A stretch of DNA of 33,831 nucleotides from Pseudomonadota bacterium (GCA_003576805.1 QEVM01000028.1:1-33831); one strand, 5' to 3'; shown: positions 10,790 to 21,531, counted from the first letter of the stretch. The notes: generated by a model from the sequence alone, not told the origin. Program-made: numbers and translations.

Positions 10790-12181
10790 ATGGCCGCCCG
10801 GCCGAAGTCCAAGTCCGGCTCCACGAAGCTCTCGCTGCGAACGCTGTCTTCGACCGATTCCGGCTTCGCGCGCGCCTTCGACGAGCTGGTGCGGCGCCGC
10901 GAGGGCGAACGCGGCGACACCGAGAAGGCCGCGGAGAAGATCGTGCTGCGCGTGCGCGACGGCGGCGACGAGGAGCTGCTCGCGTGCGTCCGCAAGTACG
11001 ACGGCGCCAAGCTCGACGCCCTCGAGGTGACGCCCGACGAGTGGGACCGCGCCGTCGCGAAGCTCGACCCCGCCGACCGCGCCGCGCTCGGCAAGGCGGC
11101 GATGCGCGTGCGCGAGTTCCACAAGAAGCGCATCCCGTCGAGCTGGGAGATGAAGGAGGAGGGCGGCGGCTACATGGGCGTGCGGCTGCGTCCGCTCGCG
11201 CGCGTCGGCCTCTACGCCCCGGGCGGCAAGGCGTCGTATCCGTCGTCGGTGATCATGAACGCGGTGCCGGCGTCGGTCGTCGAGGTGCCGGAGATCTTTC
11301 TCGCGTCGCCGCCGCTGCCGGACGGCACGCTGCCGCCCGCGATCCTGATGGCCGCGCGGCTCGCCGGCGTGCACCGCGTCTTCAAGATGGGCGGCGCGCA
11401 CGCGGTCGCCGCGTTCGCGTACGGCACCGCGTCGGTGCCGCGCGTCGACAAGATCGTCGGCCCGGGCAACGTGTGGGTCGCGGCGGCCAAGCGCTTCGTG
11501 TTCGGCGAGGTCGGCATCGACGCCGAAGCCGGCCCGACCGAGGTGCTGGTCGTCGCCGACCGCTCGGCGCAGCCGGCGTGGATCGCGGCGGACCTGATCT
11601 CGCAGGCCGAGCACGACGAGGACGCGCAGGCCATCCTGATCACGCCGGTGAAGGGCCTCGCCGCGAAGGTGGCGGAGCAGATCGGCAAGCAGCTCGCGAC
11701 GCTGCCGCGCGCCGCGATCGCGCGCGCCTCGCTGGCGAAGCGCGGCGCGCTCGTCACGACGCGCAACCTCGACGAGGCGATCGAGCTCTCCAACCGCTAC
11801 GCGCCCGAGCACCTGCTGCTCGCGATCGAGGACGCCGAGAGCGCGCTGAAGAAGATCACGAACGCCGGCGCCGTGTTCCTCGGCCACTACACGCCGGTGG
11901 CGGTCGGCGACTACCTCGCCGGGCCGAACCACGTGCTGCCGACCGGCGGCACCGCGCGCTTCTTCTCGCCGCTCGGCGTCGAGGACTTCCTGAAGCGCAT
12001 GACGTTCTGCCGCTTCGAGCCGCCCAAGCTGCGCGAGCTCGGCCTCGAGGTGATGCGGCTCGCGGAGCTCGAGGGCCTGTCGGGCCACGGCGTGTCCGTG
12101 GACCTGCGCCTCGCCCGCATCCGCCGCGCGCGCCGCGAGCGCGAGGCGGCGCGCGAAGCCGAAGCCGAGTCGGAGGACTAG
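10790..12181 (+). CDS. hisD: Histidinol dehydrogenase
   Basis: 463 residues. Zinc enzyme that oxidises L-histidinol to L-histidine in two NAD-dependent steps, the last reactions of the pathway. Signatures: RVGLYAPGGKASYPSSV, KIVGPGNVWVAAAK, EAGPTEVLV, and SQAEHDEDAQ with zinc ligands Q272 and H275. YAPEH carries the catalytic E340/H341 pair. D374 (VGDYLAGPNHVLPTGG) and H433 (LSGHGVSVD) complete the zinc site. The first about 25 residues (Lys/Ser-rich) and the last 20 (Arg/Glu-rich) extend beyond the family core. A GAGGAGGGG ribosome site sits across the murA end and the start is 1 bp after the murA stop. Confidence 0.97.
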   Translation: MAARPKSKSGSTKLSLRTLSSTDSGFARAFDELVRRREGERGDTEKAAEKIVLRVRDGGDEELLACVRKYDGAKLDALEVTPDEWDRAVAKLDPADRAALGKAAMRVREFHKKRIPSSWEMKEEGGGYMGVRLRPLARVGLYAPGGKASYPSSVIMNAVPASVVEVPEIFLASPPLPDGTLPPAILMAARLAGVHRVFKMGGAHAVAAFAYGTASVPRVDKIVGPGNVWVAAAKRFVFGEVGIDAEAGPTEVLVVADRSAQPAWIAADLISQAEHDEDAQAILITPVKGLAAKVAEQIGKQLATLPRAAIARASLAKRGALVTTRNLDEAIELSNRYAPEHLLLAIEDAESALKKITNAGAVFLGHYTPVAVGDYLAGPNHVLPTGGTARFFSPLGVEDFLKRMTFCRFEPPKLRELGLEVMRLAELEGLSGHGVSVDLRLARIRRARREREAAREAEAESED

Positions 12182-12184
12182 TCG

Positions 12185-12790
12185 ATGCCCCACCCCGCCC
12201 CCCGCGAGCGCCGCGCTGCGCTCGCGCGCAAGACGCGCGAGACCGACATCCAGCTCGAGCTGTCGCTCGACGGCAGCGGGCAGTACGAGGTCGCGACCGG
12301 GATCGCATTCTTCGACCACATGCTCGAGTCGTTCGCGAAGCACGCGGCCTTCGACCTGCGCCTCGCCGCGAAGGGCGACCTCGCCGTCGACTTCCACCAC
12401 ACGGTGGAGGACGTCGGCATCGCGCTCGGGCAGGCGCTGCGCGAGGCGCTCGGCGACGCGCGCGGCATCCGCCGCTACGGCTTCTTCGTGCTGCCGATGG
12501 CGGAGTCGCGCGTGGACGTCGCGGTCGACCTCTCGAACCGGCCGTACCTCGTCTACAGAGTCGACCTCGCGAACGACCGCATCCGCGAGTTCGACGTCTC
12601 GCTCGTCGAGGACTTCCTCTACGCGTTCTCGCAGAACGCGGGCGCCGACCTGCACGTCGAGCTGCGCTACGGCAAGAGCCCGCACCACGTCGTCGAGGCG
12701 ATCTTCAAGGGCCTCGCGCGCGCGCTGCGCGCCGCGGTCGAGCTCGATCCGCGCATCACCGACGTGCCGTCGGTGAAGGGGACGCTCTAG
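12185..12790 (+). CDS. hisB: Imidazoleglycerol-phosphate dehydratase
   Basis: 201 residues, the monofunctional form without the N-terminal histidinol-phosphatase of enteric HisB. Mn-dependent dehydration of IGP to imidazole-acetol phosphate. Two internal repeats each supply metal ligands: FFDHML and FHHTVEDVGIALGQAL in the first, FSQNAGADLHVE and SPHHVVEAIFKGLARAL in the second. The start is 3 bp after the hisD stop. The first residues (MPHPAPRERRA) precede the usual family start near ARKTRET. Confidence 0.96.
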   Translation: MPHPAPRERRAALARKTRETDIQLELSLDGSGQYEVATGIAFFDHMLESFAKHAAFDLRLAAKGDLAVDFHHTVEDVGIALGQALREALGDARGIRRYGFFVLPMAESRVDVAVDLSNRPYLVYRVDLANDRIREFDVSLVEDFLYAFSQNAGADLHVELRYGKSPHHVVEAIFKGLARALRAAVELDPRITDVPSVKGTL

Positions 12791-12794
12791 CGCC

Positions 12795-13451
12795 ATGCCG
12801 GCATCCGCCCCCCGCGTCGCGCTCGTCGACTACGGCGCCGGCAACTTGCGCTCGGTCGCGAAGGCGCTCGAACGCTCCGGCATGAGCGTCGACGTGACGA
12901 GCGACCCGTCCGCGATCGCGCGCGCGGAAGGCGTCGTGCTGCCCGGCGTAGGCGCGTTCGCCGACGCGCGCGCGAGCCTGGCCGCCAAGAGCCTCGACGA
13001 CGCCGTGCTCGGCGCGCTCGATCGCGGCCGCCCGTACCTCGGCCTGTGTCTCGGCCTGCAGCTCCTCTTCGACGAAGCCGACGAGCACGGCACGACGCCC
13101 GGCTTCGCGCGCTGCCGCGGCCGCGTCGAGCGCTTTCCCGATCACGGCCGCGACGGCGCGCGCCTGCTCGTTCCGCACATCGGCTGGAACGAGGTGCGCT
13201 GGGTGAAGAGCGGAAATCATCCGATGCTGGCTGCGCTTCCCGAGCGCGACCACTACTACTTCGTGCACTCGTACCGGCCGGTGGCCGCGGACGCGGACAC
13301 GGTCGTGGGTTGGACGGACTATGGCGGAGAGTTCGCAGCCGCCGTCGCCAAGGAGGGGATCTTCGCCGTGCAGTTTCATCCCGAGAAGAGCCAGGCCGCC
13401 GGCAAGCGGCTCCTCGACGCCTACGCGCAGTGGGTGTCGTCGTGCCGGTGA
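12795..13451 (+). CDS. hisH: Imidazole glycerol phosphate synthase, glutaminase subunit
   Basis: 218 residues, class I glutamine amidotransferase that feeds ammonia to HisF. The nucleophile C85 lies in YLGLCLGLQLLF; H195 and E197 of QFHPEKSQ complete the triad. VDYGAGNLRSV and VLPGVGAF are the typical N-terminal blocks, and HIGWNEV and YYFVHSY lie between. It starts 4 bp after the hisB stop. Its stop overlaps a GTG of the next gene, so hisH and hisF are separated by the lipoprotein gene and hisA but stay in one unit. Confidence 0.96.
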   Translation: MPASAPRVALVDYGAGNLRSVAKALERSGMSVDVTSDPSAIARAEGVVLPGVGAFADARASLAAKSLDDAVLGALDRGRPYLGLCLGLQLLFDEADEHGTTPGFARCRGRVERFPDHGRDGARLLVPHIGWNEVRWVKSGNHPMLAALPERDHYYFVHSYRPVAADADTVVGWTDYGGEFAAAVAKEGIFAVQFHPEKSQAAGKRLLDAYAQWVSSCR

Positions 13452-14050
13452 GGCGGCGCATCGCAGCGGCGTTCGGATCGGCGGCGTTCGCGCTCGTTCT
13501 CGGCTGCGCGCAGAACATCGTGCAGGACAAGTCGATCGGATCGGGCGACTCGCTGGCGGCGAAGAAGGTCGCGGTGATCCCGTTCCGCGCGGAGCCCCGC
13601 ACCGGCGCCGAGCCGCTGCGCGGCGACGCCGCCGCGCTGGTCGGCGGCTACGTCGCCGAGGGCTTCTCGGCGCGCGGCGTCGACGCGGTGCCGCCCAGCG
13701 ACGTCGAGCAGGCGCTCGGCGGCGCGCCGAGCGGGAAGTCCGTCGTGGAGCTCGCGCGCGACCGCTTCGGCGCCGACGCGGTCGTCGTCGGCACGGTGTA
13801 CCGCTTCCGCGAGCGCGGCGGCGAGGCGCTCGGCACGACGCACCCCGCGAGCGTCGGCTTCGAGGTCAAGGTCTACACCGCCGACGGCAAGCTGTTCCGC
13901 TCGAAGGTCTTCGATCACACGCAGGTGGCGCTCTCGGAGAACGCGCTCACCGCCGCGCAGTATCCCGGCGGCGGCACGCGCTGGCTCACCGCCGAGGAGC
14001 TGGCGCGCTGGGGCGCCTCCGAGCTGGTGAAGTCGCTGCCCTTGCAATGA
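13448..14050 (+). CDS. CsgG/LpoB-like lipoprotein inside the his operon
   Basis: 200 residues. The N-terminus is a short basic and hydrophobic signal followed by VLGC, an acceptable lipobox, predicting a lipidated Cys and an envelope location. The mature part has the CsgG/LpoB/DUF799-type pattern: KKVAVIPFRAEP, VGGYVAEGFSARGVDAVPPSDVEQALG, FGADAVVVGTVYRFRERGG, VGFEVKVYTADGKL, ALSENALTA and RWLTAEELARWG. Such proteins help assemble outer-membrane or cell-wall machinery, but this one has no experimentally known relative that I recognise. The GTG at 13448 is in a GTGA overlap with hisH; a GTG six bases earlier is the alternative. The stop overlaps the hisA ATG, so it is firmly built into the operon despite having no obvious role in histidine synthesis. 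Confidence 0.75.
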   Translation: MRRRIAAAFGSAAFALVLGCAQNIVQDKSIGSGDSLAAKKVAVIPFRAEPRTGAEPLRGDAAALVGGYVAEGFSARGVDAVPPSDVEQALGGAPSGKSVVELARDRFGADAVVVGTVYRFRERGGEALGTTHPASVGFEVKVYTADGKLFRSKVFDHTQVALSENALTAAQYPGGGTRWLTAEELARWGASELVKSLPLQ

Positions 14051-14778
14051 CGCTCGAGATCATCCCCGCGATCGACCTGCTCGGCGGGCGCTGCGTGCGG
14101 CTCGCGCAGGGCGACTACGACCGCGTGTCGGTGTACGGCGACGATCCCGCCGCGGTGGCGGCGTCGTTCGTCGCGGCGGGCGCGCCGCGCGTGCACTGCG
14201 TGGACCTCGACGGCGCGCGCGCCGGCCGCCCGCACAACCGCGACGCGGTGCGCGCGATCGTGGCGGCGGCCAAGGACGCGCCCGTCCAGCTCGGCGGCGG
14301 CATGCGCTCGCTCGAGGCGGTCGACGAGGCGCTCGCGCTCGGCGTCGAGCGCGCGATCCTCGGCACCGCCGCGCTGCGCGATCCCGAGCTCGTGCGGCGC
14401 GCCGCGCGGCGACACCCGGGGCGCGTCGCGGTGGGCATCGACGCGCGCGGCGGCCGCGTCGCCGTCGAAGGCTGGCTCGAAACGAGCGATGCGCTCGCGA
14501 TCGACGTCGCGCGCTGCTTCGAGGACGCCGGCGTCGCGGCGATCGTCTACACCGAGATCGCGCGCGACGGCATGGGGAGCGGCCCCGACCTCGACGCGAC
14601 CGCGGCGCTCGCCGCGGCGATCTCGATTCCCGTGATCGCCTCGGGCGGCGTCGGCTCGGAGGAGCACGTGCGGCGCGCGGCGGCGACGCCGGGTCTCGCG
14701 GGGCTCGTCATCGGCAAGGCGCTCTACGAGGGCGGCGTCGCGCTCGGGCGCGCCCTCGAGATCGCGAGGGGCGCCTGA
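14047..14778 (+). CDS. hisA: ProFAR isomerase (phosphoribosylformimino-AICAR-P isomerase)
   Basis: 243 residues, (beta/alpha)8 barrel performing the Amadori rearrangement in histidine synthesis. D10 ([14 protein letters not shown]) and D132 ([15 protein letters not shown]) are the paired catalytic Asp residues. [30 protein letters not shown] and VIGKALYEG complete the phosphate and substrate sites. GW in the VEGW block favours HisA over the bifunctional PriA only weakly. The ATG overlaps the lipoprotein stop (ATGA); hisF starts 1 bp after its stop. Confidence 0.96.
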   Translation: MTLEIIPAIDLLGGRCVRLAQGDYDRVSVYGDDPAAVAASFVAAGAPRVHCVDLDGARAGRPHNRDAVRAIVAAAKDAPVQLGGGMRSLEAVDEALALGVERAILGTAALRDPELVRRAARRHPGRVAVGIDARGGRVAVEGWLETSDALAIDVARCFEDAGVAAIVYTEIARDGMGSGPDLDATAALAAAISIPVIASGGVGSEEHVRRAAATPGLAGLVIGKALYEGGVALGRALEIARGA

Positions 14779-14779
14779 G

Positions 14780-15634
14780 ATGCTGAAGAAGCGCATCATC
14801 CCGTGTCTCGACGTCGATCGCGGCCGCGTCGTGAAGGGCGTCCGGTACGTCGATCACGTGGACGCCGGCGATCCGGTCGAGGTCGCGCGCCTGTACGACG
14901 AGCAGGAGGCGGACGAGATCACCTTCCTCGACATCACGGCGAGTCACGAGCGCCGCCGCATCCTGTTCGACGTGGTCGCGCGCACCGCGGAGACGGTCTT
15001 CATGCCGCTCACCGTGGGCGGCGGCGTCCGCTCGCTGCAGGACGTGCGCGACCTGCTCAACGCCGGCGCCGACAAGGTCTCGATCATGACCGCCGCGGTC
15101 GAGAACCCGGATCTCGTCGGCGAGGCCGCCGTGAAGATCGGCAGCGCGAACCTCGTGGTCGCGATCGACGCGCGCCGCGTGGTCGACCCCGGAACTCGCG
15201 GCGACGCACGAGGCGAGCCGCCCCGTTTCCCGCGTAGCGAGCCGAAGGCGAGCGGCGAGATCATCCAGTGGGAGGTGTGCACCCACGGCGGGCGGCGCCC
15301 GACCGGGATCGACGCGGTGGCGTGGGCGAAGCGCATGGCCGCGGCCGGCGCGGGCGAGATCCTGCTGACGAGCATGGACCAGGACGGCACGCGCAAGGGC
15401 TACGACCTCGAGCTGGTGCGCGCGGTCGCGGACGGCGTCGGGATCCCCGTGATCGCGTCGGGCGGCGGCGGCAGCGCCGAGGATCTCGCGTCGGCGCTCG
15501 ACGACGGGCCGCGGGGCGGTCACGCGCAGGCCGCGCTCGCGGCATCCATCTTCCACTTCCGCCAGACGACGGTCGCGGACGTGAAGCGCCGCCTGCTCGA
15601 GCTCGGCATCGCGGTGCGTCCGCCCACGCGCTGA
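14780..15634 (+). CDS. hisF: Imidazole glycerol phosphate synthase cyclase subunit with an internal insertion
   Basis: 284 residues, about 25-30 more than the usual HisF. With HisH it forms IGP and AICAR from PRFAR. Catalytic D11 ([14 protein letters not shown]) and D130 (VVAIDARRV) match the classical positions. [47 protein letters not shown] and IASGGGGS are intact. The extra length is residues about 137-161, between the strand bearing D130 and the block WEVCTHGG. It is rich in Gly, Arg, Pro and Glu and has no counterpart in normal HisF. Because it lies in a surface loop, the enzyme can still be active. hisI/hisE, which often follow hisF, are absent. Confidence 0.94.
   Translation: MLKKRIIPCLDVDRGRVVKGVRYVDHVDAGDPVEVARLYDEQEADEITFLDITASHERRRILFDVVARTAETVFMPLTVGGGVRSLQDVRDLLNAGADKVSIMTAAVENPDLVGEAAVKIGSANLVVAIDARRVVDPGTRGDARGEPPRFPRSEPKASGEIIQWEVCTHGGRRPTGIDAVAWAKRMAAAGAGEILLTSMDQDGTRKGYDLELVRAVADGVGIPVIASGGGGSAEDLASALDDGPRGGHAQAALAASIFHFRQTTVADVKRRLLELGIAVRPPTR
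15188..15262 (+). repeat. In-frame insertion with GCGAG repeats inside hisF
   Basis: 75 bp encoding the extra loop of HisF. The pentamer GCGAG occurs at 15213, 15237, 15248 and 15255, and GCGAGCCG twice (15213-15220, 15237-15244). The stretch GCGAGCCGAAGGCGAGC (15237-15253) is of the kind that recurs as small dispersed elements in GC-rich genomes. Boundaries are set from the protein alignment, not from target duplications. Confidence 0.4.
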
Positions 15635-16020
15635 ACGCACGCGTCGCGCAGCCGCGCGGCATTGCTCGCGGGATGTCGCTCCGCTAGCGTGCCCCGACGC
15701 TCTGGGATTCAAGCCAGATTGCCCGACGCAATTGCCCCGACGCAGCCCGGCTGCCCGCCTCCTCCGCCCTTCCAAGCTGCTTCCGAGATGCTCGATCACG
15801 CGGCGGAACGCACGGTGCAACTCGTTGGCGAACGGCGTTCCAGCGCAGCATCGTAGGGAAGAAATCCAAGCGGAGACGGGCGCCTACGGCCCGAGCGGTT
15901 CCACCGGCGGCGACTCGGAGATCGGTTCCAGGGTCGAGCTCTCCCGGTGACACGGCCGCACTCCGCGGGCCACTCATCCTCCTAGGGCTCGCTGCCCGAG
16001 GCTCGCTGGGAGTCCGACTC
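15635..16020 (+). promoter_or_regulatory. Long leader of the rpsU operon with a repeat at the ribosome site
   Basis: 386 bp without a recognisable gene. After the promoter comes a C-rich stretch (15690-15780). At the 3' end, the 9-mer GGCTCGCTG occurs twice (15986-15994 and 16000-16008), and the second copy runs into the GGGAG ribosome site (16008-16012), 8 bp before the TTG start. CTCCT at 15979-15983 can pair with this GGGAG (one G-U pair), giving a hairpin that would hide the site. Confidence 0.4.
15662..15690 (+). promoter_or_regulatory. Sigma-70-type promoter for rpsU-dnaG-rpoD
   Basis: TTGCTC (15662-15667), 17 bp, TAGCGT (15685-15690). The spacing is optimal and the -10 keeps TA---T, as at the rho promoter. 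It lies 28 bp after the hisF stop and would give a leader of about 325 nt before rpsU. Confidence 0.45.
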
Positions 16021-16218
16021 TTGCCGTTGGTGAAGGTGAAGGAGAACGAATCCTTCGAGCAGGCGATGCGCCGCTTCAAGAAGCAGGTCGAGAAGGCCGG
16101 CATCCTGACGGAGCTGCGCCGCCGCGAGTCCTATGACAAGCCGAGCGTCCGCAAGAAGAAGAAGGCGGCGGCCGCGCGCAAGCGAGCGCTGAAGAAGCTG
16201 CGGAAGATGGCGCGCTAG
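16021..16218 (+). CDS. rpsU: 30S ribosomal protein bS21
   Basis: 65 residues. bS21 binds the 30S platform near the anti-Shine-Dalgarno end of 16S rRNA and helps initiation. [43 protein letters not shown] and the basic [12 protein letters not shown] tail are diagnostic. The start is TTG, rare for this gene; it gives the normal N-terminus M-P-L-V-K and has GGGAG at 8 bp, while no ATG or GTG in frame would keep the conserved first residues. First gene of the rpsU-dnaG-rpoD operon. Confidence 0.95.
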   Translation: MPLVKVKENESFEQAMRRFKKQVEKAGILTELRRRESYDKPSVRKKKKAAAARKRALKKLRKMAR

Positions 16219-16253
16219 TCGCACTGGGCTGACGCGCGATCCGGGAGGCGAGC

Positions 16254-18059
16254 GTGGGCCGGATCCCCGAAGAGACGATCGAAGCGATCCGCAGTCGCGT
16301 CGACGTCGTGGATCTCGTCGGCCGTTACGTCGCCCTCCGCCAGACCGGACGCAGCTTCAAGGGACTCTGCCCCTTCCACTCCGAGAAGACGCCGTCCTTC
16401 CACGTCCATCCCGAGCGCCAGATCTTCCACTGCTTCGGCTGCGGAGCCGGCGGGAACGTGTTCGCGTTCCTGATGAAGCACGAGAACCTGAGCTTCCCGG
16501 AAGCCGCGCGCGTGCTCGCCGCGCAGTGCGGCATCGAGATCCCCGAGACCGAGAGCGAAGCCGGCGAGAGCGGTCTGCTGCGTCGCCTGCGCGAGGCGAT
16601 GGCCGTCGCGCAGAGTCACTATCGCGCCGAGCTGGTGGGTCCGGGCGGAGCGGAGGCGCGCGCCTACCTCGAGCGCCGCGGAATCGACGTCGCGACCGCC
16701 GAGCGCTTCGGCATCGGCTACGCGCCCGATCGCTGGGACGCGCTGACGCGCGCGCTCGCGGACAAGCGCATCCCCGCGGAGATCGGCGAGCGCGCGGGCC
16801 TGCTCGCCGAGCGCAAGAGCGGCGGCCACTACGACCGCCTGCGCGGTCGCGTGACGTTCCCGATCCAGGACGTGCGCGGCGACGTGGTCGCCTTCGGCGG
16901 CCGCGCGCTGTCCGCCGACCAGGAGCCCAAGTACCTGAACACGCCCGAGAGCCCGCTCTTCCGCAAGCGCGAGGCGCTCTACGGCCTGCCCGAAGCGCTC
17001 GAAGCGATCCGGCGCCGCGAGCGCGTCGTCGTGGTCGAGGGCTACTTCGACCGCATCGCCCTGGCCCGCGCCGACCGCGCCGAGTCACTTGCCACCTGCG
17101 GGACGGCACTCACGCCCGACCATGCCCGCCAGCTCCGCCGCCGCACCCGCGAGATCGTCCTCCTCTTCGACGGGGACGACGCCGGACAGCGCGCCATGGA
17201 GCGCGGGCTCGCGATCCTGCTCCCCGAGGGCCTGCGCGTGCGGGCCGCGGCGCTGCCGCCCAACGACGACCCGGACAGCCTGCTGCTGCGCGAAGGGCCG
17301 GAGGCGCTGCGCGCGGTCGTGGACGGCGCCCTGCCGGCGCTCGAGCAAGTGATCCGGCGCGCCGCAGCGCGCGGCCATGCGACGCCCTGGGAGAAGGCGG
17401 ACGCGGTCGCACAGGTCGCGCCGCTGCTCGCGCTGGTCGCCGACCCCGTCGAGCGCGGCGAATACGAGCGCCAGCTCGCGTTCGCGCTCGGCGCCGCCGC
17501 CGACGAGGTGCGCGCGACCGTGCGGCGCGCGCGCGCGGACCGGCGCGGCGACGCGCACGCGCCCGCCTCCGCGCCGATCGAGGCGCGCACGCGTCCCGCC
17601 GCCGATCCCAATGCGCCGGAGGCGCGCTGGGCGCAGGATTTGCTGCGCCAGTGGCTCGCGCATCCCGCGCTGGCGCGCGCGGTCGATCCCGAGACGCTCG
17701 CCGAACTCTTTCCGGTGTCGCCGTGGGAGCGCCTGCTGCCGGCTTTCGTCGAGCTGTGCGACGGCGAGGGCCGCGTCGACGTCGAGGCGCTCGCCGCGCT
17801 GCTCGACGAGGAGTGCGCGACCGCGCTGCGCGCCGCGGCCGTCGACGACGCGGAGCCGCTCGAGCTCGAGCGCGCGCGCACGCTCCAGGAGCACCTGCTC
17901 CGGCGCATGCAGCAGCGCCGACTGCGCGAGCAGAGCCGCAGCGCGACGCGCCGCTTCTTGACGGGCGAGATCCACGAAGGAGATCTGCTCGCCGACAAGC
18001 AGCGCATGATCGAAGCCAAGCGCGTCGCCCAGGGACTCGCTCCCGCACGTACGGACTGA
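16254..18059 (+). CDS. dnaG: DNA primase
   Basis: 601 residues. Makes RNA primers at the replication fork. The CHC2 zinc domain has C39, H42, C60 and C63 (CPFH, HCFGCG). The RNAP-like catalytic region includes [21 protein letters not shown] and [12 protein letters not shown]. The TOPRIM part has E262 (VVEGYFD) and D306/D308 (LFDGDDAG). The C-terminal helicase-binding domain, about residues 450-601, is poorly conserved but of normal length. The start is GTG, supported by GGGAGG seven bases upstream; it is 35 bp after rpsU. Next is rpoD. Confidence 0.96.
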   Translation: MGRIPEETIEAIRSRVDVVDLVGRYVALRQTGRSFKGLCPFHSEKTPSFHVHPERQIFHCFGCGAGGNVFAFLMKHENLSFPEAARVLAAQCGIEIPETESEAGESGLLRRLREAMAVAQSHYRAELVGPGGAEARAYLERRGIDVATAERFGIGYAPDRWDALTRALADKRIPAEIGERAGLLAERKSGGHYDRLRGRVTFPIQDVRGDVVAFGGRALSADQEPKYLNTPESPLFRKREALYGLPEALEAIRRRERVVVVEGYFDRIALARADRAESLATCGTALTPDHARQLRRRTREIVLLFDGDDAGQRAMERGLAILLPEGLRVRAAALPPNDDPDSLLLREGPEALRAVVDGALPALEQVIRRAAARGHATPWEKADAVAQVAPLLALVADPVERGEYERQLAFALGAAADEVRATVRRARADRRGDAHAPASAPIEARTRPAADPNAPEARWAQDLLRQWLAHPALARAVDPETLAELFPVSPWERLLPAFVELCDGEGRVDVEALAALLDEECATALRAAAVDDAEPLELERARTLQEHLLRRMQQRRLREQSRSATRRFLTGEIHEGDLLADKQRMIEAKRVAQGLAPARTD

Positions 18060-18090
18060 TCGCACGATGAGCTCGCAAGGAGACCCCCCG

Positions 18091-19953
<1,863 letters not shown>

Positions 19954-19956
19954 GCG

Positions 19957-21339
19957 CTACTCGAGATCGGGCGGCGTGACGCGCGCGATCCAGCTCTCGT
20001 AGCGGTCGTAGCCGACGCGCTGCTGGAGCGCCGCGACGCGCGCGCGCAGCTCGGCGAGCGTCGCGCCGTCTCGTCGGGGCTGCTGCTCGACGTGCCGGGC
20101 GACGCCTTCGGCGGCCGCGCGCGCCGCCTCGCGGGCGGGCTCGAGGATCGCTTCCTCGCCGCCGTGGCCGCGCTCGCCGACGCCGAGGAAGCTCGCGATC
20201 ACTTCGTCCGCGACGTGCGAGGCGTGCTTGCGCGACGCGACGATGTTGCCCTTGCCCGTGACGACGTTGCCCGCCGAGAACACGTTCGGGTAGGCGGCGA
20301 GGCGCCCGAGGTCCCAGTCGGTGAAGGCGAACAGCTCCCCCTTCATGTCGATGCCGGGGATCGCCTCGGGGATGCTGCCGATCGACGAGATCACGTAGCG
20401 GCCGCGCCGCTCGAAGGTCTCGTCGGTCATGACGGGGCGGCCGTTCTCCATGCGCGTGCGCCGGAAGCGCAGGCCGACGAGCCGCCCGTCCTCGACGATC
20501 GCCGCGTCGGGCGCGCAGAGCGGCTCGATCCGGAAGCGGTACTTCTCCATCGCCTTCTCGATCAGCTTGCGGCGCGCGCCTTCGACCTTGGCGAGCCGGT
20601 CCGCGCTCGCGCCCGCAGGCGTCTCGACGACCGGCATGTCCTCGATGCGGCGGCGGTAGTAGATGGTCGAGCCCGCGAGGCCGAGGTCCTCGAAGCGCAG
20701 GCCGTGTCGCTCGAGCAGCTTCGGGATGCCCTTCACCTCGAGCTCGATCATCGGCTCTTCGATGCCGCGCTCGCGCAGCTTCGCGCGCGTGGTCTCGAGC
20801 ATCAGCACCTTCACGACGTCGATGGACGCGAGCCCGCCGCCGACGACGATCACGTCGTCGTCGGGCGTGAAGCGCGCGCCCGCGTAGTCCTTCTCGCCGG
20901 CGTGGTTGAACCAGATGATGAACGGGTTCTGGTAGACGAGGCCGCGGCCGACGAAGGCGTCCGCGCCTTCGATCGGGAGCGGGCGGTCGCGCCAGGCGCC
21001 GTTCGCGAGCACCACGGCGGAGAAGCCCCAGTCCCGCGCGATCTCCTCGAACGCGACGTCGCGCCCGACCTTCGTCTTCGGCACGAACGCGACGTTCGGG
21101 TGCGCGAGCTTGGCGTCGATCGCCGCGTACTCCTTGCGGCGCAGCTCGCGATGCCAGCGCGGGAGCCCGTCCTCGATCTTTCCGTACGGGCGCGGGTTCT
21201 GCTCGAAGACCGCCACCCACGCGCCTTCCGCGGCGAGGCGTCCCGCCATCTCGGCGCCGGCGGTCGCGCCGCCGATCACGGCGATCGCGCGGCCTGCGAG
21301 TCGCTCGCTCCGCGCATCCGGCGTCGCTTCGTTCGCCAT
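19957..21339 (-). CDS. FAD/NAD(P)-dependent oxidoreductase (GltD/ferredoxin-reductase-like)
   Basis: 460 residues. An N-terminal FAD-binding dinucleotide fold ([39 protein letters not shown]) is followed by a second nucleotide fold ([18 protein letters not shown]) and the FAD-closing block [25 protein letters not shown] recalls glutamate synthase beta-subunit and adrenodoxin-reductase-like flavoproteins. No iron-sulfur Cys cluster is seen. The electron acceptor is unknown. It is divergent from alkB across 193 bp, so it could supply electrons to a redox partner of AlkB, but AlkB normally uses rubredoxin and a smaller rubredoxin reductase, so this is only a possibility. It converges on rpoD with a 3-bp gap. 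Confidence 0.75.
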   Translation of the reverse strand: MANEATPDARSERLAGRAIAVIGGATAGAEMAGRLAAEGAWVAVFEQNPRPYGKIEDGLPRWHRELRRKEYAAIDAKLAHPNVAFVPKTKVGRDVAFEEIARDWGFSAVVLANGAWRDRPLPIEGADAFVGRGLVYQNPFIIWFNHAGEKDYAGARFTPDDDVIVVGGGLASIDVVKVLMLETTRAKLRERGIEEPMIELEVKGIPKLLERHGLRFEDLGLAGSTIYYRRRIEDMPVVETPAGASADRLAKVEGARRKLIEKAMEKYRFRIEPLCAPDAAIVEDGRLVGLRFRRTRMENGRPVMTDETFERRGRYVISSIGSIPEAIPGIDMKGELFAFTDWDLGRLAAYPNVFSAGNVVTGKGNIVASRKHASHVADEVIASFLGVGERGHGGEEAILEPAREAARAAAEGVARHVEQQPRRDGATLAELRARVAALQQRVGYDRYESWIARVTPPDLE

Positions 21340-21351
21340 GATCGGGGACTG

Positions 21352-21381
21352 TTAGCACCGGCCACCGGTGCGAGCGATCAA
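21352..21381 (-). promoter_or_regulatory. Promoter of the oxidoreductase gene with a dyad in the spacer
   Basis: On the minus strand TTGATC (21381-21376) is followed after 18 bp by TGCTAA (21357-21352), 12 bp before the ATG, so the 5' UTR would be very short. Most of the spacer is a perfect dyad, GCACCGG-CCA-CCGGTGC (21355-21371), which overlaps the -10. This placement suits a repressor or MerR-like site. No cognate regulator is identified. Confidence 0.4.
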
Positions 21382-21434
21382 TGCGGAGCCCGCGGTTCCC
21401 GCCGCGACACGACGCTCGCTCGGGATCTCGGAGC

Positions 21435-21464
21435 TTGACGGAGGTCGGCGCCTTGGCGTATTGG
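21435..21464 (+). promoter_or_regulatory. Putative alkB promoter
   Basis: TTGACG (21435-21440), 18 bp, TATTGG (21459-21464). The -35 is one base from consensus; the -10 is weak, which fits a regulated promoter. The -10 overlaps the first of the three operator-like palindromes, and the ATG of alkB is 67 bp downstream. Confidence 0.5.
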
Positions 21465-21501
21465 TCGGTCCGAATTGGTCCGACCAGATTGGACGGGCCA
21501 A
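21461..21501 (+). promoter_or_regulatory. Three tandem FadR-like operator sites before alkB
   Basis: Three 13-bp imperfect palindromes start at 21461, 21475 and 21489, exactly 14 bp apart: TTGGTCGGTCCGA, TTGGTCCGACCAG and TTGGACGGGCCAA. The middle one contains TGGTCCGACCA, a perfect dyad about one central base. It agrees with the FadR-subfamily pattern TnGTnnnACnA and nearly with the whole E. coli FadR consensus. They overlap the -10 and the likely start of transcription. A GntR/FadR-type regulator is encoded by the second gene of the operon, so autoregulation is the simplest reading. Confidence 0.7.
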
Positions 21502-21531
21502 CCCCCGACGCGCGCCCCTGGAGATCGCCGC

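Noticed and set aside
18067..18090. Upstream ATG of rpoD
   Set aside because: No ribosome site; AAGGAG is placed correctly for the ATG at 18091.
21475..21531. Upstream GTG start of alkB
   Set aside because: It lies inside the operator array and before the GGAG site that serves the ATG at 21532.
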